Below, in pieces: positions 1-10,000 of a stretch of DNA of 64,000 bases; the first letter of the stretch is position 1; every line of letters starts with the position of its first letter. The translations under genes and the position numbers were made by a program. This stretch comes from Sinotaia quadrata (lineage: Eukaryota > Mollusca > Gastropoda > Architaenioglossa > Viviparidae). The notes below the pieces were generated by a model. That model ran no database searches and was not told the DNA's origin. It saw nothing but the letters and a program-made list of their open reading frames with translations. The stretch lies in assembly GCA_028829895.1 (NCBI GenBank), contig CM054182.1:84438046-84502045 (forward strand). Reading direction: 5' to 3'.

Positions 1-1115
1 CAGGTGTCAGAAGGAAAATTACCTGTCTGCATGAGACTTTTGGCGGCTTAATTCGTTTCTGCCAGAGAATTTAGCTTTCAAACGTTAAGATTTCTATTTC
101 ACATTATTTTATGTCGCATTTATATGTTTCGAGTTTTAACGGAGGGCAAAGAAAAAAAAAACAGTGTTTGTTTTCACAAAGAGTTCACAACACTTCATGG
201 ATCCTGCGTTTTGTAACGCGTCCAGCAGCCACGAAAGCCCTCTTAAAAATCATTGGCAACTAAGACTGAACTTCTCTAACGCTGACACCCGCTTGAATAA
301 ATTTGAGTGCAGCATTTAAAATGCGCCACTTCAGAAATATCTATATTTTTATAAGTAAACCCATTTAATAGTGGGATGGATTTTTAATATTTAAAAAAAT
401 ATATCTCGTCATTCGCAACTGACATCGCGGCACATTCATTGAGAATTTTTCTTGAGCTTTCTTGAACTTGTCTACTCTCAAACCGTGGTGGCCCTCTACA
501 GAGAACTGGAGTTCACCCTGGGTGGAGATGCATTGAGGTTGAATGCTTAATTCAGTCAATTCACGTTTGTATTGCGAAAGATTTAATTAATATCTGCGTT
601 CAAGACTAGGCTCTATCGTCGATCAAACTTACCCACCCGATAGTTCGCTTCTTTTATAATGGGTGGATGGTTGTGTGTGTGCGTGCGTGCGTGCTTGATT
701 ATACGTGTTACGAGTGCAGAACATACATTCGTAGATCTTTACAGTTTACTTATTATAAAGTGACCTTCTCGCTAACTGCATGCGGATGTCCAGAAAGTGT
801 TAGTATCCATAGCAACAGAATATTTCATTTTGCGTAAAACATTTGAACACACGATGATCGGAAGCTGACTAATTTACTCGACTCAATGTGTGCAAACAAA
901 ACAAAATAAACAAACACCACGAAATAAATAACAATGATCTAAATATGTAAGATTGACTACACACGACCAAATGAGAACACCAACATAGGAGTAGACGTCT
1001 TGACGTCATTCTAATTAGACACCCCCGTCATCATGATGCTCAGTGGACGTCATCACACAGACTTAGTGCGCGTAAGGAATTCCTACGTACAGCACCACGA
1101 ACAGAGCAGCACGGG
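1..1115. other. AT-rich intergenic DNA, nothing recognised
   Basis: No coding region or repeat array is supported here. A short GT/GCGT tract lies at about 673-694. TGACGTCA-like (CRE-type) motifs cluster at about 1000-1050 and could be binding sites, but single short motifs are weak evidence. Confidence 0.5.
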
Positions 1116-1117
1116 TG

Positions 1118-1200
1118 GCAGTAGCCGAGTGGGGTGTCTGTAAATAGGCCCGCTCTGTGGTAGAGTGGGTCGCCACGGTGTCGTCAAAGCTTCGACCCTC
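1118..1200 (+). other. tRNA-like box A/box B pair (SINE head candidate)
   Basis: The sequence TAGCCGAGTGG near 1123 fits the RNA polymerase III box A consensus TRGCNNAGYGG. About 60 bases downstream, GCTTCGACCCT near 1188 resembles box B GGTTCGANNCC with one or two mismatches. The spacing suits a tRNA-Ser/Leu-like head. No cloverleaf was completed and no SINE tail was found, so this is only a candidate for a tRNA-derived SINE or tRNA relic. The open frame that begins inside it at 1157 has no recognisable protein features. Confidence 0.25.
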
Positions 1201-2449
1201 CGCTGCGCACGCATTGTGCCGAGGCGCCACGATGTGCGGCCTACAATTACACCCATCCTCCCCTCCCAACCCTCGTCGCAGCATTCTGTTTAGCGCGCTA
1301 GGTGTGAAAAATCAAACCCGCGACTCTCCCCTGCTTCGTTATGGCAATCAGGCAAAGCTCCAGTTTTTGAGCTTGCACATGGAGTTTCGTGCAGCATACC
1401 CATTATCTTTCCCTTGCTGTGACATACGCGCCCTCTACTCAGTATTTATCGCAGCCAGTGGTTGCTGCTCTTTGGCGCTCGTGTCCCAGTGGGTCCTGAC
1501 GCGAAGCTGCTAGCTGGACGGCACCTGACCATATGACACAGGAGGGAGAGAAAAGGCTTTTGGAACTTGGTGTTCGGGGGCCCGGTGTCGCAGAAACCGG
1601 TTATCAAACGAGGAGGCTTGAATGGTCAGAATTGTGACACGCGAAATGGTCAGTTCGCTTCTGTGTGCCTGGGATGCCACACCAAATACATCTTCGAAAC
1701 TATGTAGTCACTTTTAAAAAAAATTATTATTGAAATAGCGTGATACTCCATCCGCCCACCCCTGTACAGTCACTGTTCACAGTTCTGTGCGCACTAAAGC
1801 AAAGCGTGAAGTTGCCTGTGCCGGGGCTGATTTCCATCGTTTATTGGAAATTAATAGGTCTGAAGGAAGAGAGAGGTGACAAAGGGGAGATAAGGCCAAG
1901 CGCAAATCCCCAAAGCGTTCGGCGTTTATTATCGTATCTTGTTGTCGTTTTAGTGTCAAGAATCTTATCGCGATCGATGTAATCTTAGCCTCAGGATACC
2001 ACGATACCTAAGCGGAGAGAACCGGTTGGAGTCCCTGCAGATTTTAAAAAATAAATAAATAAAATAAAAGTATTCTTTGCCTAAGTTCATTCCACATTTG
2101 GTCGCTATCAAAACCTGTCGGTAGTCTTGGTTCTGGATTGTATATATATCAATATCTGCATATCTACAACAAAACGCGGTCTCTGGTTTGTGTCATATGA
2201 CCAGTGACCGCTTCTTGTAGAGATATACATTTATAACACAGTATATCTCTACAGTGGCGAAGCAGGTATTTTTTTGTTGTTGTTTGAGGGGGGGAGGCCT
2301 TGTTCAGAGCTTCGGTGGTGGGCCCCTTCGATTTCAAACGATTACATTCTGAAAGTAAAAAGATAGATTCCACTCTCTGCCAGATCCCTCCCGACCGCCG
2401 GGGTCCTTGTGCATTGCACAACCTGCACAATCCATTGCTACGATACTGT
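1201..2449. other. Unannotated intergenic DNA
   Basis: No supported gene. GC content is higher at 1200-1520 than in the flanks. Short open frames on both strands show no recognisable motif. Fragments resembling the downstream 62-bp repeat (ATATCTCTACA) already appear at about 2220-2255, so the array's older edge probably lies here. Confidence 0.4.
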
Positions 2450-2836
2450 CTCTACAACAGAACGCAATCACGTATCTTTGTTACAGAACATACATCTCAA
2501 TATTTCTTTATCTCTACAACAGAACGCGATCACGTATCTTTGTTACAGAACATACATCTCAATATTTCTTTATCTCTACAACAGAACGCGATCACGTATC
2601 TTTGTTACAGAACATACATCTCAATATTTCTTTATCTCTACAACAGAACGCGATCACGTATCTTTGTTACAGAACATACATCTCAATATTTCTTTATCTC
2701 TACAACAGAACGCGATCACGTATCTTTGTTACAGAACATACATCTCAATATTTCTTTATCTCTACAACAGAACGCAATCACGTATCTTTGTTAATGAACA
2801 TACATCTCAATTTTTCTTTATCTCTACAAAATGGAC
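2450..2836 (+). repeat. 62-bp minisatellite, six near-identical units
   Basis: CTCTACAACAGAACGCGATC recurs at 2450, 2512, 2574, 2636, 2698 and 2760, a steady 62-bp step. The units differ by only a few bases; the last one is more diverged. Because 62 is not a multiple of three, the same peptide appears in rotating order in all three forward frames and makes open frames of 148-186 codons. These are artefacts of the repeat. Confidence 0.95.
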
Positions 2837-3720
2837 TATCTTTACAGGCACTTAGTTTTCCGACATTGCAAATGACTTTATTGTGCCTGGTGGCAGACGA
2901 ATTAATCAGCGTCAACGATCAGTTTCTTTTGTTGCATGCTGGCGAAGGTCCCACGAGAAAACATTAAGCTATATCTATTTCGTCACTAATATCTATCATC
3001 CTTTTTCATTTGTTTTTGGTAATAAATTGGTCTTTGTTAGAGACTGTTTATCTCTATTTCGTGGCTGAACTCTGTTGCAAAGTGTACATCTTTATGATGA
3101 AACTAATTTGTCTTTGTTACAGATTGTGTATCTCTATAGCGTTACGGATTTAAAAATAATAGATTGCCTATCTCTGTGTCGTCACTGATCTTTGTAATAC
3201 ATTTCATATTCTATACCGCCAGTGATATTTTCATAAATTGTTTATCTCCATAATAAACTTGACAATCAATCTTTGTTATAGGCTACATATCGCTTTACTG
3301 ATATTTTCATAAACTGTTTATCTCCATAATAAACTTGACAATCAATCTTTGTTATAGGCTACATATCGTGTATAATTTATTATTTTTGTTATATAACCTA
3401 TATCATACAGCGTCTGGTCATAGATCTTGTTATAGATTACATATTCCTATAATAAAAACGGACACTGACCTTTGTTCTCAAATGTATATTTATAATAACA
3501 CACGACCACTGATCTTAATTACAAAATGTATATTTCTATAATCCATTTGTCTCAGTTATAAATTTTTAATTTCCTCAATAAAACGTACGTCACTCAGAAT
3601 GTTTGAAGGATTTTATTTTAATGATAATTATAATAAGTAAATCGTTCATCTTTACTATATTTGTTGATCTCTATGTTAAAATACGTCACTAACTATGATC
3701 TATACGCTATTGATCACTTC
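2837..3720 (+). repeat. Degenerate edge of the 62-bp array, with a 76-bp duplication
   Basis: Phrases such as ATCTCTATA, CTTTGTTACAGA and ACATATC recur irregularly, as expected for old diverged copies of the upstream 62-bp unit. Within this, a 76-bp segment beginning GATATTTTCATAAA is repeated in tandem at 3224 and 3300 with few differences, showing a later local duplication. Confidence 0.6.
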
Positions 3721-4284
3721 TCTAACAAAGCCGATCAAAAGAATGTTTCTCACTCTTAACTCAGACTGTGGATTGGAAACTCCAAAGATCTGTCAGGAAA
3801 GGGGATTTTAAATATGTTCTTTTAAAACGTAATGGTCAGTTTTATTTCACTGTCAATACGGCGCCAACAATATTTTAATAATATCTCAACATGCCACTTA
3901 CGGGTGTTTGCTTGGTTAAGTTGATTTAAGGTGTGATTTTTTTTTTCAAAGCCAAATGTCCTAGTTCGCTCGAATACCGCCAACACCACAGTTTATTTAT
4001 ATTTTATTTTGTATTTCTCACAAGGTTTAAGGAGACATTTTTATTTTGAAAAGGAGGAAAATGGTGTCATAGATGGGGGACATGAAGGGAGAGTATATGG
4101 ATTGTCATTTTTGACTACTGTCTGCTCTTTCCGATTTTTAACTGCAAGAGATCTTTTAGTGTGTGCTGTCTGAAGCACACGGGACCCGATTTTTCGTCTC
4201 CTCTGACTGTCGAGACGCAAAGTCAACTACCTTTTGCAACAGGAAAGGATTACAATAACCAATGCTTTTACTGTAGGGAATAAG
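3721..4284. other. AT-rich spacer, nothing recognised
   Basis: No gene or array seen. The short reverse-strand open frame around 4041-4226 has no recognisable feature. Confidence 0.4.
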
Positions 4285-4722
4285 TAAGGATTACCAATAT
4301 TTTATCTCTAGGAAATTATTAAGAACTACCAATATTTTATCTCTAACAAACGATTAAGAATTACCAGTATTTTACCTCTAAGAAATGATTAAGAATTACC
4401 AATATTTTATCTCTAAGAAATAATTAAGAACTACCAATATTTTATCTCTAAGAAATTATTTAGAATTACCAATATTTTATCTCTAAGAAATTATTAAGAA
4501 CTACCAATATTTTATCTCTAAGAAATTATTTAGAATTACCAATATTTTGCCTCTAAGAAATGATTAAGAATTACCAAAATTTTATCTCTAAGAAATAATT
4601 AAGAACTATAAATATTTTATCTCTAAGAAGTGATTAAGAACTACCAATATTTTATCTCTAAGAAATGATTAAGAATTACCAATATTTTATCTCTAAGAAA
4701 TGATTAAGAATTACCAATATTT
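4285..4722 (+). repeat. 35-bp minisatellite, about 12 units
   Basis: The core TACCAATATTTTATCTCTAA recurs every 35 bp with small substitutions (AAATGATT/AAATTATT/AACTACC variants). The array stops shortly before the 48-bp repeat into which the retrotransposon inserted. Confidence 0.92.
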
Positions 4723-4782
4723 TTTATTTCAGCGAAAATCGAATCCCATTAATATGGAACGAAAGATTAATACCCTACCTTC

Positions 4783-4841
4783 TTTGTTACCTCACGTCCC
4801 TCTCCTAGTATCCTGTCTTAAGGTGTTTCAGCTGTTACCTC
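4783..4841 (+). repeat. 48-bp minisatellite, left part (split by the LTR element)
   Basis: GTTACCTC occurs at 4786 and 4834, 48 bp apart, with CCTCTCCTAGTATCCTGTCT inside the unit. The same unit resumes at 13100 on the other side of the retrotransposon, so this is one array interrupted by the insertion. Confidence 0.9.
4837..4841 (+). repeat. Target-site duplication, left copy (ACCTC)
   Basis: ACCTC immediately precedes the 5' LTR and is repeated immediately after the 3' LTR (13100-13104). A 5-bp duplication is normal for Ty3/gypsy integrases. Confidence 0.92.
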
Positions 4842-6390
4842 TGTCACGAGTCTGATAAAAATGTCCGACCTGATGACCCACTTGCCTTGTTTACTTCAAA
4901 TTCGAATATTTGAAACCCTTGACTCCTTTGTTCAAAGCTTCCTTTTTCTAGGTGCTTCTAGAACAGGTCAAGATGTTATGTAACTTTAGGACCATTGTCC
5001 AGTTCTCGAACCAACTACATGCTTCGCGAACAGTCACGTGATACGCAATATACCTTTCTATATATGTACCTACACGCTTCCGCTCCCTCACTTCGAGCAC
5101 ATTTTAGCTAATTCCATCAGCTTACTCGGGTCGTGAGAGGCAGCCGGCGCCATAGAGAATCAAGGTACCCTTCGACTTCTCTCAAAGGTATCATTTTATT
5201 TAATAGTATTTGCCTATGTATTGTTTAAGTATGTATTTGTGCTATGTATTATATGATTTCCATATACACTTGAGCATGGTTCAGAGAAATAGCTGAAAAC
5301 CTATAAGTTACGAAATATAAATTTATTGTAACCATTTTTCCATTTCTGTACTTTAATTTATATTGTTTAATTCACTAAGAGCCAGAATGCTGCGCTCGAT
5401 ATGAATTCTTCATGTAATTCAATTATTGCGTGTAATTTAAATTGTAAATTGTGAAGCGCTCTGTCGGCTTGAATTACCCCTTGTATGAACATTAATTTAA
5501 CGTTGTATCTATTTTATTGCTTCATACGTCATGACTGTTAAATGGAACACATGTGAGACGATTATATTTTTTCTAAAAATTTAATTGTAAGCGACGCGAG
5601 GTCGAAACTCTTTGTTCAGCGCATTTAATTGAGCCATGCCTAAGTAGGGCCTGTTAGGTTGAGAATTATATCCAAACACGTTGCATCCACAGGTCGGCTC
5701 ATGGTTCATGTTCACCCATGCCTCACCTGCACTAGCTTATTGGTGTAAGCGTGTCGAAATCCACTCTGAGGGCCATGCTGCAAAAATTCCAGTTCCTAGC
5801 CACTAACAAAGGGACATCATTCCTTATGCACCACGTGTGTCGTTAAAGGGGGACTGAGGGAACGAACCGGCATGATTGAGTGTTGAGACCAAGGATACAA
5901 GAATAGAGCTAAGTGCAAGATCAAGTGTACAGATCTCAAAGGAACACTTTTCTGGCAATTTAGATTGACAAAAATCAGGCATAGGCGCGTAAAGACAGAG
6001 TGAAGACTATTCGCGTTGCATTCGATTTATTGTTAATTTGTTAAACCTTATTAAATCTTATTTTCTTTGTTAATACCTCTTAGTAGTTGATTTCTATGCA
6101 CAATAGACCAATTAGATTAATTCTTAGATTTGAATGGGGGCGGATGAGCAGAAAGATTGATAACGAGTGCATATTAATTTAGAGGGATTTAACTGTTTTC
6201 AAATCTAGCTAAAAGTTCGCAGTTTATTAGTCTGTAAATTTGTCGTCTGAACTACAAGACGCACTTTTAATTAGTCAGATAATAAATTGAGCAACCAGTC
6301 TGCGTAGAATATGAGAGGAAGAATTAATTATATTTAAAGTCTTTTAATTATTCTAAGCAGGGTCTTTAAATAAATACTGGAAACGTAACA
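4842..6390 (+). repeat. 5' LTR (1,549 bp)
   Basis: The sequence from TGTCACGAGTCTG to GGAAACGTAACA is repeated at 11551-13099 with a constant offset of 6,709 bp, so there are no net indels, and no substitution was seen by eye. The ends are TG...CA, with an imperfect inverted end TGTCACG/CGTAACA. The LTR is long for the superfamily. It should carry promoter and polyadenylation signals: a TATA-like box near 5059 and AATAAA at 6281 and 6369. Confidence 0.96.
5059..5065 (+). promoter_or_regulatory. Candidate TATA box of the 5' LTR
   Basis: TATATAT lies in the first quarter of the LTR, about 30 bases upstream of a pyrimidine-rich CACTTC segment. The position suits an RNA polymerase II start near 5090, but the start site is inferred. 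The same motif is at about 11768 in the 3' LTR. Confidence 0.35.
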
Positions 6391-7007
6391 AGTGTGGGTC
6401 GTCGCGGGATTGATATGTATTAAATTGTAAATTGTAACATTTTTATACATAGGGCGCATCATAACCTAGAAACGAACGAACAGAAATTGCCAATTGTTCT
6501 TTTGATTTTTGTATCACTGATTTTCTTTGCTTTTGTTGTGACATGTGCATGTATTCTTTTGCAGAGTAGCGTGCATGTTAGTTAATGTTGATATATTTAA
6601 GCGTAGTTAAATATGTCATGTTAGCTATTGAATGATTTATTTAGTATTGTGTTACTGGATACTTCATTGTGAGAAGTCGAACGTGTTATACCGCCAGCTA
6701 GGAGAGTTATCGGTAGTAACAGACTTCGGACTATTATATTTAGGGTGCTAGATATAATGTGTAATGTTGTATGGTAGGAGCCGTGACATTACGAAAGTCT
6801 TGGAACAGCGGACACTGTGACAAGCAGGTGAAACGTGTAAGAGTTAACGCGCAATTTATTTCGGAAGGTGTTCTGAGTAAATTAAATAATTTTTGTAAGG
6901 TTGTAGCCTAAAAGTTATTTTCGGGATAAGCGGAGTTATCGCCGACGGTTAAAACACACAATTCACGGGAGACATTTTTATTGTAGCCAGCGCGCTAAGA
7001 CAGTAAA
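6391..7007 (+). other. 617-nt untranslated leader of the retrotransposon
   Basis: The stretch between the 5' LTR and the Gag start contains no long ORF but many ATG triplets (for example near 6413, 6543, 6549, 6574, 6614 and 6758). A scanning ribosome would meet these before the real start at 7008. RNA packaging signals would be expected here, but none can be recognised by sequence alone. Confidence 0.7.
6395..6412 (+). other. Candidate primer-binding site
   Basis: Four bases after the 5' LTR, TGGGTCGTCGCGGGATT begins with TGG, the complement of a tRNA CCA end. Its reverse complement ends like a T-arm plus acceptor stem (AATCCCGCG...CCA). From memory the nearest match is tRNA-Pro, but two small gaps are needed, so the primer tRNA is left open. 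Confidence 0.5.
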
Positions 7008-10000
7008 ATGGATCTAGAGCAGGTTATTGAAAATCTGAAAAAGAATGGTTCCTTACTAGGACACCAAGGTGACGAACTGACGAACTACGTCAGAACCGAG
7101 CTAGTCAAAAAAGAGCAAGCGGATCTAGAGAGAGAGAAGCGAGCAGACGAACGAGAAATGAAACGGCTAGAAGCAGAAGCGAAAAAAGTTGAAGCCGAAA
7201 CAAAGAAGTTAGAGGTAGAAACTGAGGCTAAACGCATAGAAGCCGATACGGAAGCAAAGCGCATTGCAGCAGAAACAAAACGGCTAGAATTAGAAGTGAA
7301 GAAGTTAGAACTTACTAATCCAAACCGTGACCGCAGAAGCAGTGGTGATTCGCGTTCTAGCGATGGAAATAATCACAGTAGAATTGAAAACATCATTCCA
7401 AAGATAAATATGGTCCCATTTGATGAGAACAAAGATCAAATAGACGCGTATTTAAAAACGTTTGAAAAGTTAGCCAGAGCAACAAGCATTCCAGCGGAAC
7501 ATTGGGCGATAAATTTATCGGGGTTACTGCAGGGTACTGCGAAAAACGAATTCAATAAGCTTAGCGATTCTGAGTCAGATAATTACGACACAGTCAAGGC
7601 CGCATTATTGAAACGTTACAAACTCACAGCAGATACATACCGCCGTAAATTTAAACAGGCCACGAAAGCCAGTTCAGAGACGCACGCACAGTACATACGC
7701 CGCGTCACGGACTTGTTCCAAAGATGGATAGATCTAGCTGAAACTCCACAGACGTACGCAGGTCTTAGGGATGAAATGGTAAAAGACCACATTCTCGGGT
7801 CGTACAAATCAGATCTACTGATTCACTTAGCAATAAGGGAAAAATCTACGCTAGAGGAGATAGGCAACGCCGCCGATCGCTTTGATGACGCACATTCTCA
7901 ATTCTCGAACGCACACGCGAACAACAAGTCTCGACCGAATGAACCGCAGACTCGAAAGGATAAGAAAAATGACGGGAAGGCACCTAGTGAGCGTGATGAT
8001 AAAACATCTAAACCCGACACTAAAAACAAGTCCGACAAACAGAAAGATAAAAAGAATCTTGCATGTTACACTTGTGGTGATAGTGGCCATTTTTCACGAA
8101 CATGTCCTGAAAAGAAAACAGCTAAGGTTTACGCAGTAGAAAGTCATACACCTAAAACAGAAAAGTCGAATCGAACACCAGTACAGGCAAACGGTCACGA
8201 TACAATCGCTTTGCTTGATACAGGGTGTGAGCTAGACGCTATTGTAAATGCATCATTAGTTAACCGTACCGACTACACAGGGGAGACAATCTCTGTCACC
8301 TTTGCAAACGGCGAACAAGACATTTTACCAGTAGCTGAAGTCTCGATTGTTTCAGACTTTGTAGAAGGAACAGTCAAAGCGGCAGTTATGGAAAACTCAC
8401 CGCATGACGTGATCCTTGGTTGCAAGTATGTTTTGCCGTGCAAAAAACAAACTTCAACTGAACCACCACTGGTTAACGCTGTAACCAGAGCAGCGAGTAG
8501 TAAAGACAAATCTGTAACTGCACCGATGTCTGCCGCACCAGCCGTAGATAAAGCAACAGTTAGCGAGATTAAAATATTACAAGCTGAGGACGAAACACTA
8601 GACAAGTTACGCAGACAAGCTGTACCTGTTAGTGACGTCAACACTGACGATTCGAATAAGAAAGCGTGCATTATTCTGAAAAAGGGTTTATTGTACCGCT
8701 ATTCGAAAGTGGGAGACGAATTTCGGAAACAATTAGTCGTTCCACAAACCAAACGAAATGACGTATTGCGATTAGGTCATGAGAGTCTTTTTGGTGCACA
8801 CATGGGTGTACAAAAAACAACTAGTCGTATTACAAGTGAGTTTTATTGGCCGGACATCACTGCCGATATCCGTAGATTCGTGTTAAGTTGCGACACATGC
8901 CAGAGAACACAGTCTAAAAATTCAATCAGACCCGCACCGTTAGGAGAGCCTGAACTGATCAGTGAACCCTACAAGCGCGTAGCATTGGATTTGATTGGGC
9001 CTATAATACCCACATCAACGAGAGGTAATCGATACGTGCTGACCACTATTGATTACGCAACAAGATTCGCCGACGCAGTACCATTGAAAAATATTGATAC
9101 TGAAACTGTCGCCGAAGCCCTTTTCGGTCTTTGGAGTCGTGTTGGAATTCCTACTGAAATTTTGACGGATCAGGGGAGTCAATTCATAGGCAACGTAATG
9201 AAGGAAGTAAATCGTCTACTTTCCATCAAACATCTTACTTGCACACCATACCACCCCCAGGCAAATGGTCTGATTGAAAAATACAATGGGACATTAAAAA
9301 CAGCACTTAAAAAGCTCGCCACAGATAAACCGAAAGACTGGGACAGATACATCCCTGCCCTACTATTTGCATATAGGGAGGTGCCACAATCTTCCACCGG
9401 GTTTTCACCATTTGAGCTACTTTACGGACGTACTGTACGCGGACCGATGATGATTTTGAAGGCACTTTGGACTGATGAAAAGACAGATGACGAAGTTAAG
9501 ACAACTTATACATACGTCACTGACTTAAGAAACCGTCTTGAAACTATAGGCAAGATAGCACGGGAAAACTTGACGATAGCTCAGTCTAGACAGGCAGAAT
9601 ATTACAATAAGCACACCAAACCTAGAGAATTTGAAGTTAATGACAAAGTGTTACTGTTGCTTCCTGAAGCACATAACAAACTTCAGATGAAATGGAAGGG
9701 GCCCTTTGTAGTTACCGCCAAGCTAGGGGGACTGAACTATAAGGTGCAGACAGGAAAGAGAGAGAAAATCTTTCATGTTAACCTACTCAAAAAGTACATA
9801 AGCCGTGAGGATCAAACCACTCAAGCTGATTTTGTCGTAGCGACGATAGTTACAGAAGACGAGGGGGATACTGATTGCGTCACTGGTACTTTACCAAACT
9901 GTCCTCTACAGACGGACGAAACTGTCAAAGACGTTAGGGTAAATGAAGCCTTGACAGAAAGACAGAAAAAAGAAGTGAATGAATTGCTTAATGAGTTCTC

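Noticed and set aside
1157..1513. 118-codon forward open frame
   Set aside because: No recognisable domain, and it begins inside the tRNA-like box pair. Left unannotated.
2300..2967. Three overlapping forward open frames of 148-186 codons
   Set aside because: All come from the 62-bp repeat, which rotates through the three frames. No non-repeat domain or start signal supports a protein.
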